Below the pieces are notes generated by a model. That model saw nothing but the letters and a program-made list of their open reading frames with translations. It was not told the DNA's origin and searched no databases. A stretch of 64,000 bases of DNA. Source: Scortum barcoo. Taxonomy: Eukaryota; Chordata; Actinopteri; Centrarchiformes; Terapontidae. The DNA lies in the NCBI GenBank assembly GCA_023238725.1, contig CM041551.1, positions 2,797,759 through 2,861,758 of the forward strand, in the 5' to 3' direction. A program made the position numbers and the translations under genes. This document shows positions 49,032-59,300 of this stretch, in pieces. Within the stretch, counting starts at the first letter, position 1. Each line of letters opens with the position of its first letter.

Positions 49032-49310
49032 AGATTCAGATTCATTTATTAGTCCCACAGCGGGGAAATTTACTTTATATACTATAAAAGATGGCTGATG
49101 CCACCACAGAGTCATAAAAGGTCCTGAGGAGTGGTCCCTGCACTCCAAAAGACCTCAGCCTCCTGAGCAGGAACAGTCTGCTGTTGCCCTTCTTGACAAG
49201 GGCATTGGTGTTGTCCGACCAGTCCAGACTGTCATTTAGGTGAACACCCAGGTACTTGTAGGACTTCACAGTGTCGATGTCCGTTTTCCCTGGATGCTCA
49301 CCGGTGCAGG
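49032..49310 (-). mobile_element. LINE copy with internal deletion
   Basis: On the reverse strand a preserved frame reads TVKSYKYLGVHLNDSLDWSD, then KKGNSRLFLLRRLRSFGVQG, then TFYDSVVASAIFY, the segment after the catalytic palm in a fish LINE reverse transcriptase. It then passes within a few bases into the 3' end, whose complement on the given strand is AGATTCAGATTCATTTATTA followed by GTCCCACAGCGGGGAAATTT. The remaining C-terminal codons and most of the 3' UTR expected between them are missing. The 5' side also ends within the RT domain. The frame is otherwise little damaged. Confidence 0.85.
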
Positions 49311-50448
49311 CGGAGAGTGGCTTCTTGTAACCATACCAACATTTAGAAGAGAGCTTTAAGGCAGCAGAGTTGCTGTATAGTTCAGGCCAATAGGGTGAAG
49401 AGTATCTGACAAGTAAGAGATGGGTCTCTTCAAATAAAGGCCTGTCTAATTTCAAATCATGTGCTTTTTACAAAAAACAGATTCCACTGTTTTCACCACA
49501 TCCTCTTCATTCTTATACAGAGTATTGAGAATATTAGGAAACAGTGTTCTCCTATTTGTAGATGTGGAGTGGGCTGCAGAAGTCCTATAAGCTCACTTCT
49601 TTGTAACTCTTTGTAACACCCCCATATTTTTTTTTTCATTTTCTAACTTGTAGTCATGAGCCCTAACTTACACTAACTCTCAGCACTTTTTGACGTCTCC
49701 ACTATGCAGCACTCAGCTCCAAGCTCATTACCTCCTGGAATAAAGTTGTACATCTTGAAACCAGCTCATAGTTATATTGTGTATAATTTCCTAAAACAGC
49801 TAGTTACTGTAGATTTAATAAATGTTACTTACCAGAAGGAAATAGTGCATTTGGTGGAGACTATTTTCAGCACTGGGGTTATGCACACTTGATGCACACT
49901 TGATTCTAGTATTTTGACTATCTCCTGCAGCAGTATTGTGTATGTGGGACTGAGTCAGAATAAACTACAGTGTTTGTGTTCATGGTAATGAAGGAACATG
50001 TCACCCAAGGCAACATTGTAGCTCACTGATGTGTTCAGAGGAAAAAGAGAGATATATTAGGCTTTGGACATACACACAATACTTGTTAGTGGGATAATTC
50101 CTTGTTGGTTTCGGTCTTTTCATGGGATTTGTTAACAAAAAGAAAAATATAGTATGTATCCAAACCAATCTTTCAAGCATAGAAGTCCCTAAACTGCTCT
50201 GTGCCAGCAAATGTGCATAACCACAACCTCAGGCATAGTTTTTTTTTCAAGGGAATGGGCACCACATCACCAAACGAGACCTTCACATTTGTTAATCAGC
50301 GTTTGAGCCAGATGTACACCACCTTGTAAATAAACAGTTACTCTAAATTTCTATTATTGGTGACACCAACTGCAGTTCATCTCTACATTCACACATAATA
50401 AGTTCTTGTTCTTTTTTCTTTCTTCTTCATAGTGTTTCTTTTGATGAC
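49311..50448. other. Unassigned DNA
   Basis: The reverse open frame of the LINE piece continues to 49455 in sequence that is not recognisably LINE. Nothing else is supportable. Confidence 0.5.
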
Positions 50449-51028
50449 CTTTACACAGATCTTCAATAGGTCACTGGACCTGTATGAAGTTCTTTCATGC
50501 TTCAAATGCTCCACAGTCATCCCGGACCCCAAGAAACCCTCCACCACAACATTATGTGACCTATTGTTCTCATATCCATGGTCATGAAATCCTTTGAAAG
50601 ACTGGTGTTGACCAACCTGAAAGACATCACAGGCCTCCTACTTGACTCCCCTATTTGCCTCCTGGGCACTGGATGAAGCAGTCAACATGAAACTACGCCA
50701 CATCCTGCAACGCCTAGGGGCATGTACAAGGATCTTGTTTTTGGACTTCAGCTCAGGGTTTGATGGCATTATCCCAGATATCCTCCACTCTAAACTTGGA
50801 AGAACTATAGCCTTTAAAAAACCCACAGCTGAGCAGTTCTTCAATCTTATCAAAGTGATGGACAGGTGATTATATTTGACTAAATCAGTAACTAATGACA
50901 ACTGCATGCAACAGTTAAGCACATTTAAAACAGACTTGAACATGTGTGGTACATGGATACCTATTCAAGACGTTTAGGACACAAATGCTTCTTGTATGAC
51001 TTGTGAGGTTTAATGATTCTGATTCTCA
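50449..51028 (+). mobile_element. LINE fragment, N-terminal half of reverse transcriptase
   Basis: The forward frame reads FTQIFNRSLDLYEVLSCFKC then STVIPDPKKP, then after shifts VMKSFERLVLTNLKDITGLL, and finally KLRHILQRLGACTRILFLDF with the SSGFDGIIPD motif (typical SSAFNTIIP). These are the fingers and first palm blocks of a fish L2/CR1-group reverse transcriptase; the D of LFLDF is the first catalytic aspartate. The remainder of the RT is missing, and the copy ends in an AT-rich stretch with TAATGATTCTGATTCTCATC, a LINE-like tandem end. It is an internally deleted and frameshifted dead copy. Confidence 0.8.
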
Positions 51029-51034
51029 TCATGG

Positions 51035-52115
51035 CTCTTTCAGGTCTGTCTTGGTTTTACAAGCATGAATTTGCCAAACATGATTTACTGTGTTGATAAA
51101 ACAGGTGCCACAATAGTCAGACACCAAAGCAGGTATTGGCAGAATAAGGAAAGAAAGCAAGAAGCACTGCTGAAAGAGGAGAGGTTATGACTGTGGTCTG
51201 TGCAGTCTGTGCTACTGGGAAATCAGTCCCACCCAAGTTCATCTTCTCAAGGGTGAGATAAACACAATTTCATTACAGGAGCACCTCCAAGATCATCAAC
51301 TGGCACCTTCAGAAGATCTGGCTGGTCCAATGAAGACACCTTTGCTAAGTTCCTTGAATATCTGGTTCACTATACTGACTGCTCCTCTGACTATTCCATG
51401 CTGCTAATCTTTGGTAACAGAGAGACCAGCATTTTACTGAGGGCCCTGGATATAGTATAAAGGGTACCGTTATGTTCACAGTTCAACCCCACAGGTCTCA
51501 TAACCTACAGCCTCTTGCTGAGTGTTTATGGTCCATTTAAAACCTATTACAACAGAGCTCTTGAAAGCTGGATTAGATCTAATCCAGGCCAAACATGAAA
51601 TCACAGAATATTTCTTCTGGATTCAGGTCCACAGTGATTTTCCCTTACAGGATTTGAACCATCCATAGCATCAGACAGGCTAAACCCTTTGCTGCAGTCT
51701 GCTACTGTAGATGAGCCACCCGTGGTTTCGATCTCCATGTCTGCTGAGCTGCCCTCACATGCATGCACTTCACAAAGTGACACAGATTCACACCCACTCC
51801 ACCCTGGAAAAGTGTCTTCTGAAATTCTTCCCTTACCCAAAGGTCAGAAGTCCAGGGCACAAACAAAGTGAAAGTGTGTTAAGACTCCTAGAATCCTGAC
51901 TGACACAATTTAAAACAAGTTCTCAAAGAGCTCATGAAAAGAGAGAAGAACAAGGAAAGCTTAAGAGAAAAGAAAACCAAGAACAAGCATTCAGCAGCTC
52001 TGAGGAGAGAGGTGTACCTTATATCTCACATCTGTTGGTTGGTTGATCTTTCCCTTGGATGTGGAAGTAGCATCCATGTTCTGAGGAAGCTACTTTAACC
52101 TCAAAAGTCTGGAGG
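51035..52115 (+). pseudogene. Decayed pogo-like (DDE_1/CENP-B-related) transposase
   Basis: The forward strand carries ordered remnants of a pogo-type DDE transposase of the Tc1/mariner superfamily, a nuclear enzyme that cuts and joins the element ends. NMIYCVDKTGATIVR (near 51083) corresponds to the first catalytic Asp block; the usual Glu after it is Lys. TVVCAVCATGKSVPPKFIFS follows, then SGWSNEDTFAKFLEYL. LLIFGNRETS (51401-51430) is where LILDNHxSH is expected: the second catalytic Asp is Gly (51413-51415). LSVYGPFKTYYNRALESW (51521-) lies downstream, then a low-complexity C-terminal part with LPLPKGQKSR. Stops and frameshifts lie between blocks. The N-terminal DNA-binding part and the element ends were not found. 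It inserted next to, or brought with it, the LINE tail at 51010-51028. Confidence 0.75.
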
Positions 52116-52666
52116 AACTATAAGTAGGCAGCGATTCATATTTTCCTGCAAGTTTGATGTTGGATAGTAGGTTTTTTTTTGGTTGTTTGGTTGAAGCTCT
52201 AATTGGTGGTTTAATCTCACAGGTTGAAAACTGTGAAAACTAAAGAAGAGAAATTGGAGGGAAATCATTTTATTATACATGGATGCCAGAAGATTTGAAG
52301 TCTTTCTTCGTTAATATAATTCTGTTATGACTTTGCTTTCACCACTCAGAACATTTGGTGGCTGTCCTTTTCATTTAGATGAGTACATTCATTTATCCGG
52401 AAATGGCAAACATTAAAATATTCTGAATGTTAAACTTTATTTGGCTGGTTTTATGTTGTTGAAGTTAACAAATAAGACCATTAGGAAAAGGAATGTATGA
52501 TTACATTTCTTTTTCAAAAGATTTTTAAAATTTTTTTTTAATTTTTTAAAATTATGCTCTAATTTAAACAAAAAAAAAATCAGATGGTTAGTTTAATCCC
52601 AGGGAACTCAATTTAACTACTGATGCAGATTCTGTGGTGTCACACTAACTCTCAAACCATGTGGTC
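52116..52666. other. Unassigned AT-rich DNA
   Basis: Contains A/T homopolymer runs (52520-52580). It may include the 3' part of the pogo-like element but no terminal repeat is recognised. Confidence 0.4.
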
Positions 52667-53000
52667 CAAATACACATGATTTTCAACATGTTGACAACAC
52701 ACTGGCAACATGTCATTAACATGGTGATGACACGCAAGCAATGCTTTGTTAACATGTGGTTGACGTGTTGCATTTCAACATGTCATTAACACGTCAACAA
52801 CACGTTGACAATACGTTAACATGCCGACAGTGTGCTGCTAACATGTTATTATTGTGTGGCGTCTGGCATTTTGCAGATTGACGTAATTCTGAGCCATTTG
52901 GCCACTTGTCCAGTTTGAACAGGTGAGTGTTGTAAAAATATGCTGACATGTTGTCAACACGTTGACATGTATTTAACATGTTGAAAATCATGTATTTGAG
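52667..53000. mobile_element. Foldback element with iterated AACATGT/AACACGT motifs
   Basis: The left end CAAATACACATGATTTTCAA continuing CATGTTGAC is inverted at the right end, where CAACACGTTGACATG and AACATGTTGAAAATCATGTA lead to TTTGAG. Inside, the motif AACATG(T/G/C) or AACACGT, often followed by TGAC or CAAC, recurs more than ten times between 52683 and 52850 and again at 52945-52982. About 90 bp in the centre (52856-52940) are free of it. There is no coding capacity. The pattern suggests a non-autonomous DNA transposon with subterminal binding-site arrays, but no family name or target duplication can be given. Confidence 0.7.
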
Positions 53001-53110
53001 ACAATTTTTTCATTCTACATCTTCTACATATTTTTTTCTTGCCTAGAAGACAACATAAGTAAAACATACTAATTCACTAAGATCAAATAAGAAAAAAAAA
53101 AAATAAAATA
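53001..53110. other. Low-complexity DNA
   Basis: A-rich sequence leading into the TA microsatellite. Confidence 0.7.
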
Positions 53111-53111
53111 A

Positions 53112-53144
<33 letters not shown>

Positions 53145-53146
53145 GA

Positions 53147-53206
<60 letters not shown>
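53111..53206. repeat. TA dinucleotide microsatellite
   Basis: About 45 TA units with a TATG variant and one GAATG interruption. It can extrude as a cruciform. Open frames with repeated Ile-Tyr are products of the repeat. Confidence 0.97.
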
Positions 53207-53209
<3 letters not shown>

Positions 53210-53799
53210 CAAGGCAGTCAGTAAGGTTGAGGCAGGTCGGCCAAAAGTCCTGGCCCACTTTGATCAAAAAACATTTGGCTCTGAAGGAAGACACTAACTT
53301 AGGGAAAAGTGCACATGGTCCCTCCTGTCCAGGCAGAGACACACACTTGGCTGTCTGTATGCTTTAATGCGGCCAGTTCCCTTAGACGGCACTCAGAAAC
53401 CACATGGTGAGTGAGGCGAAAGATTTCCTGTCAGGGAAGAAAGTGTGTGTGCACCTTTTCTCACCTCATGCCTCACTCTCCTTCCACTCCAGAGTCTCAG
53501 GGATTTCCTAATGACGTTCCACGCTAAGCTTTCCTGTGACCCGTCAATCATGAAAACACTGCACACACACACACATTGTTGTTTAATAGCAGAGCTCTTC
53601 AAATAATGCTCTTCCTCTTACAGAAACATGCTTAGATAAATTCCTCTTTTAAATGAGCAGACGCATATTGCAGAAATCACTGCATCTATCATTCCTAAAT
53701 GGCTATCGCAGTCTCACATGGAGCAGTTGGCATTAAACAGCCAAACAGTTCTCTTTTTTTCCCACTTTCACCCCCTGTGGACCAGAAAACACTGCGACA
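53207..53799. other. Unassigned DNA
   Basis: A short CA run lies at 53561-53575; nothing else recognised. Confidence 0.5.
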
Positions 53800-54130
53800 A
53801 ATGTCTTAATGGCTGCATTTGTTCACTTCTCTCCTCCACAACGTCATGAATTTTAAAAGGCTCCTGTTTAATTTACCGCTGCAGAATGTCTGGTATTTTG
53901 CAGAAACCGCTGAGGGCGAGCGAATCTCTCTGTGGAAGGTGAGAGAAAGTGCTTGATTTGGAACTCGCTTTATCACTCGGCACATGCAAAAATCTTTATT
54001 CAACAGGTAATCAGAAATACTAAGAAAACCCAAGGCAAGTTGGAATATCTCAAAGGCAAAGTCACCTTGGGACCTCCATCTGTTACAGCATCTGCTCGGT
54101 GTACACCTGTCTGCATGGAAAATAGGCCTG
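53800..54130. other. Enhancer-like high-complexity stretch
   Basis: No simple repeats or transposon signature; balanced composition with blocks such as CTGTTTAATTTACCGCTGCA and GGCAAAGTCACCTTGGGACC. Overlapping open frames on both strands (126 and 98 codons) are unrecognised. It is listed as a conserved-element candidate on texture only. Confidence 0.25.
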
Positions 54131-54600
54131 AGTGCTGCAGCATTGTTATTCTCTGTTTTCTTCATTCTATCTTCCACTCTTTCCACTTCTACACTTGCTC
54201 TTCACCCCCCCACCCCGATACATCTTAAGCATCAGATCATATCAAAGATGTTTGGTCTGAATCAGGAATGAAAATTTTACTTTGTTGCATTTTTTAGCAA
54301 TATGATATGTGCAAAAGTGCTTACTGTAGCTGCTTTTGAACACATCAACATGAGCAGCCATTCCCTTTGTTTCAACTGTAAACTAAAATACAACAAATAG
54401 TACTGCGATAGGTTCTTATATGTCTTAGGAAGAAATTGTGTTTTATAAATAACACAACATAATAACAGCAATTGCAGACTGACATGAATATTTACCAGGA
54501 GAACTTCTCACCCTTTTTAGAAATAAACTGACTGAGCTATGTTAGGTAGGCACATGGCAAACACTCAAGTTTCAAGTTAATTTTATTTGTATAGTCCATA

Positions 54601-55200
54601 GACTGTTTATATAGATGAACAACATGACTGCTCCCCAAAAGTGAAGCCAAAACATCTGCATCGCCCCCTAGTGGCAGGCTGCAGTACAAGTCACAATTCC
54701 CACCCCTCTATGTTAACAGATGGAACGTGGACTGAACTAAAAAAGTTAAAAGTACACGTCAAGTACATTTTCCTGTCATTTTACACAGTTATTAAAACAT
54801 TGATGTTTGTTCAAGTGTTAATTTTTCTGATACATTTGGTTTTAATTAGATATTTGATGCTATAAAAAGGTGACTGACAGCTATCAATCAAATTTAACTA
54901 GCTGGGAGGCATCTGCAGACGTCTTTTTGGAGTTTAAGTGTAGAGTAGGAATGTTGAGGGATGTAACTTAAACTTTAGCGGGTCATTGTTAGCTAACAGT
55001 CCCTAATTATCACCGCTCAAGTCAGGCGGGTGTATGGGCGGGACCTTAATGCCACGCTTCCTTCCTTGATAACTACTGCGTAGATTCTTCAGATTATGTC
55101 AACTAGCGCAATATGATGGCACCCATATCTGGAATATTTTGTCTTCACTTTTGCACAATGGGAGGAAGTGGAGACACGTCATCCATCCTTATATACAGTC
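54601..55200. mobile_element. MITE with GACTGT terminal inverted repeats
   Basis: The left end GACTGTTTATATAGATGAAC plus AACATGAC is inverted, with changes, at the right end, whose complement is GACTGTATATAAGGATGGAT plus GACGTGTC. Internal blocks CTCCCCAAAAGTGAAGCC, ATCGCCCCCTAGTGGC and TGTTAACAGATGG are those of a dispersed fish repeat I recognise. A 74-codon forward frame inside is unrecognised. The flanks TATAGTCC and TATAACCC could be a diverged 8-bp target duplication, which would suggest a hAT-related element; this is inference. Confidence 0.7.
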
Positions 55201-55227
55201 AGTTATATAACCCAATATCACAAAGTA

Positions 55228-56264
55228 CACTGCTCAAAAAAATAAAGGGAACACTAAAATAACACATCCTAGATCTGAATGAATTAAATATTCTTATTAA
55301 ATACTTTCTTCTTTACATTGTTGAATGTGCTGACAACAAAATCACACAAAAATTATCAATGGAAATCAAATTTATTAACCCATGGAGGTCTGGATTTGGA
55401 GTCACACTCAAAATTAAAGTGGAAAAACACACTACAGGCTGATCCAACTTTGATGTAATGTCCTTAAAACAAGTCAAAATGAGGTTCAGTAGTGTGTGTG
55501 TGTGGCCTCCACGTGCCTGTATGACCTCCCTACAGACAACGCCTGGGCATGCTCCTGATGAGGTGGCAGATGGTCTCCTGAGGGATCTCCTCCCAGACCT
55601 GGACTAAAGCATCCGCCAACTCCTGGACAGTCTGTGGTGCAACGTGGCGTTGGTGGATGGAGCGAGACATGATGTCCCAGATGTGCTCAATTGGATTCAG
55701 GTCTGGGGAACGGGCGGGCCAGTCCATAGCATCAATGCCTTTGTCTTGCAGGAACTGCTGACACACTCCAGCCACATGAGGTCTAGCATTGTCTTGCATT
55801 AGGAGGATCCCAGGGCCAACCGCACCAGCATGTCACAAGGGGTCTGAGGATCTCATCTCATCTCGGTTCCTAATGGCAGTCAGGCTACCTCTGGTGAGCC
55901 CATGGAGGGCTGTGCGGCCCCCAAAGAAATGCCACCCCACCCCACACCATCACTTGTGTGGGTTGTAGACTCCGTCTCATGCTACCACTAGAGTGAAAGC
56001 ACCGCCAGCATTCAAAAGTGACCAAAACATCAGCCAGAAAGCATAGGAACTGAGAAGTGGTCTGTGGTCACCACCTGCAGAACCACTCCTTTATTGGGGG
56101 TGTCTTGCTAATTGCCTATAATTTCCACCTGTTGTCTATTCCATTTGCACAACAGCATGTGAAATTAATTGTCAATCAGTGTTGCTGACAGTTTCACAGA
56201 AGAGTGATTGACTTGGAGTTACATTGTGTTGTTCAAGTGGTTACCTTTATTTTTTTGAGCAGTG
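55228..56264 (-). mobile_element. Internally deleted Tc1-type transposon
   Basis: Both termini are visible: CACTGCTCAAAAAAATAAAG at 55228 and its inverse CTTTATTTTTTTGAGCAGTG ending at 56264, each flanked by TA (55226-55227 and 56265-56266), the target duplication of Tc1/mariner elements. The transposase gene is on the reverse strand. It has a start at 55980 (MRRSLQPTQ) and then jumps at about 55950 into the C-terminal half. The element is 1,037 bp, shorter than the about 1.5-1.6 kb usual for Tc1 elements, and the missing part includes the helix-turn-helix domain and the first catalytic Asp. It is therefore non-autonomous, though its ends could still be mobilised in trans. Coding remains are listed separately. 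Confidence 0.92.
55530..55980 (-). pseudogene. Tc1-type transposase, internally deleted
   Basis: The reverse frame at 55799-55530 keeps the last 89 codons of a Tc1 transposase: MQDNARPHVAGVCQQFLQDK, then WPARSPDLNPIEHIWD and IHQRHVAPQTVQELADALVQ. The Asp of QDN and the Glu of PIEH are separated by 34 residues, which is the DD34E spacing of Tc1 elements. Upstream (55950-55800) the frame is broken by stops and short indels within a MVWGG-type block, and then joins the first nine codons at 55980. The DNA-binding domain and first catalytic Asp are absent, so the enzyme is inactive. The C-terminal end is slightly altered after MPRRC by a short insertion. Confidence 0.9.
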
Positions 56265-56310
56265 TACAATCTTTACAATCTGCACAGCATATGACACTCG
56301 CTGACTTTAG

Positions 56311-59300
56311 ACATATACAAGTTGCCAGTCTCTCACCGTAGAATGTGAAATGTAGTCAGCAAATCCACACCACAAGTTCAACCAATTACTCCCTGTGATC
56401 TGTTTTAGATAAATCTTATAAGAAACAAATTTGAACTTATCTTTTCTACTCTGTGTTGTTTCAGCCTGTTAGCGTTGATGCTGTTACAAACCTGCCATCC
56501 CTGCAGATCCTCAGGCTCTCTGAGTTCAGGTAAATCTCCAACCTGTTTGCACCCTGTGCTATAGCTGACCTTTTCTGGTATTCATAGGAAGTATTAAGAA
56601 TCACTGCATGCGGCATGAGCTTCAGTCCGGACCTTATTTGTAATGCTAGGCTTTCCAAGCATGAGGGACTGATGACATTATGTGCTTTGTGTCCCTCAGA
56701 TTTCATTCACACTCCATTTCAACAGTAGTAGGGGAGGACGGTGAGCCACATTTTGGTCAGCGTTGAATGTCAATGTTTTTTATCAAGCAAAAAGTACCAT
56801 ACAAGCTAATAAAAATAAACTGCTCCTTACATGCTTGATGTGGACCAACACCAGGCATTTGGTCATTGATTTTTCTAATTTTAAAGCCAAGACTCAAGGA
56901 AGTTACTGCTCCTGGTCCAGGAACCATCCAGCAGAAGACAGCTTGCTTTTTTACTGAGCTTGAGAAGACGTCTGGAATAATTAAAATTGAAACATGCTAG
57001 CCCTGCCTCCTAGAAATAGCATTTAAATATTGTGGTTCTAAAAGTATTTGTCCCACAGACCAGTAATAAAATGGAGATGTTCGTAACATCTTGTGTAAAC
57101 CAGAGTTACCAGAGCCTGACTACAGTGGGTACAAACACCCCTGCTGAAAGGGAACACCACCAAGCAATTTTTTATAAATTTTCGATAAGCTTGCCCAAAC
57201 TGATTTTGTCGCTTAGCATGAACCACATACAGGGTGCTCAGAATGTGTATACTGGTGTCAATTTCTGGCTATTTGTGTTTTCACCATCCACCCCACCCTC
57301 TTATGTGCTCTGTGTGGTACAAAAGTATCAGTGTGATCATTCATTTAATCATGCCTGTTCATGATCACTGCAAACATCCAGAAACACCAGCTCCTGTTGA
57401 ACTATTAGTCTTTTACATTGAATCAAATGAGTACCTTTCTACATAAAGATAAAAAATTCCATCTCAAAGGCACACATATAGGTGATCGCTCTCTCACACA
57501 GACTTTTCTCTCTGTATAGAGACACTTGATACAATGGTAATTGTTTTGTCATGCTGTAGTACACTGTTTGGAAGAGCTGATTGATTTTTCGTTTTCACAC
57601 TTCTGAGAGCATAACTTGCTGATCGCCACTTTCCCTGCCTTTCACAGAGGCTGAGTATTAAAAACCCTTCTTCAGCCATATTGCCAGTTAGGCTGAAAGA
57701 GAAACTTTAGAGCCTGCTCACATATTCTGCCAGCGTTTGTAGAGTTAGGTGTGATGAATGGCGTCTCAGATGTACCACCTATCTGTGTTCACCCCGCACA
57801 ACAGAAAAGCATTATCACTCTGTTCCTAGCTGGTCGAACACATTCCCAGTTTGTTCCAAACATCATTTTGCAAGCCGAACACACTCTGTTTTATGACATT
57901 TTGTTGTGGCTATCAGACAATGGGTCTTTTGTATGAATCAGGTATTCATACATCAGGCCTCCAGTTAACAATGAACTTATCACTACATGAATCATTACAT
58001 ACATATGCAAGTAACTACCTGCTGTGTTATGGCATGGAGTCAATGGACCATCATCCATTAATCACATTACTCAAAAATAGTTTAGGCTAAACTAAACAAC
58101 TCTGCTGAGTTGAAAGATTTGGAAATATTGCATGAACCTTGTGATTAGTAATGTTTTGCACAATACACCAAATTAATTAATTTATATGTAACATTTCATA
58201 TTAGTTTATATATGAATAATGAACATTGTTCACGCACAAGCCACTAGAAGTAATTACATCATTATATCATTAATCACTTGCAGACTATAAATAAATGTTT
58301 CATGTTATGTACAAGATTAAATAGTGAATAATTCATATCCATTAATGGGGAATCTGCAAAATAAAATGCAAATGAATGCTTGTGTCCATCCACCACTGTT
58401 ATGTAAATATAAAAGAGTGGAGCACATCGAGGTAAATAGCTGGTGGAGGTAATCCTCCAGTTGGTGCCATTAAAGCTCTGCAGATGAGGACACGACAAGA
58501 TGGCATCGTTAAAAGAGCTCCAGTCAAAGCTGAAACGATGGAAAATCATGTGGAAAATGTGAGAGCAGTTTCAGTTAGGTTCATGTATTAATGGTGGGAG
58601 ACAGTTGGGAGAAGGTTGGTGTCAGTTAACGCCCAGAAAGTCTCAGACTGCCTGTTAGACCCTTTTATGGACAAACTGTCACAAAACTGTTAGAAAAAAA
58701 CATAAGAAAAGATAAATCCTAATATACATAGTGGGACCTGGGAAGGGTAATGTTGCTTAATAAGTACTGTAAACACCAATCACATAAGAAGCTTGTGAAA
58801 ATCCATTGCAACCAATCATGTTTTACTGATGGAGTTCTCCTAAATACAGGTTTTGCATCATTTTCGATGGTGGACCTCTGAGACATGTCATCAGTTAAAA
58901 TCATGTTCAGTGTGAATTAAAACCGGAAAAGACACAATGTAGCTTTTTGAGCAGTCAGCAGGGGCTTAGGGTCCTCATAGTAATGAATTACAAGTTTGAT
59001 TTCTTTTCAAAATACAACTCTACCTCCAGCTCTTGTGTCTAACTGCCTACTGTACAACAAATCAGACCAACTCTACATCCACTTGTCAGCACAGCATTTG
59101 CCTCACTGTACGTTTTTTTTTGGCACAGTGTCTATAGGAATTATGTTTACACTGAATGTTTCTGAACAGTAATATTCAACATTTAATGTTTTTCAACTAA
59201 ATCTTTCCCTTTCCATGATAAGTGTTTTGGTTTCCTATTCTTATCTGAATTAATTTTGATACACACATACACAGTGGAGGATAATAATACAAACAGATCA

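Larger units (their letters stand above)
54566..56310 (+). mobile_element. Old interspersed repeat split by two later insertions
   Basis: Three separated pieces join into the start of a repeat common in percomorph fishes: TTCAAGTTAATTTTATTTGT plus ATAG at 54571-54594, then ATATAACCCAATATCACAAA at 55205-55224, then CTTTACAATCTGCACAGCAT plus ATGACACTCG at 56271-56300. The intact order is TTTTATTTATATAGCCCAAT, ATCACAAAT, CTTTACAATCTGTACAGCAT, ACGACACCC. The first gap holds a MITE and the second a Tc1-type element, so this is the oldest layer of a nested insertion. Confidence 0.75.

Noticed and set aside
53043..53342. Reverse open frame with repeated Ile-Tyr
   Set aside because: It is produced by the TA microsatellite.
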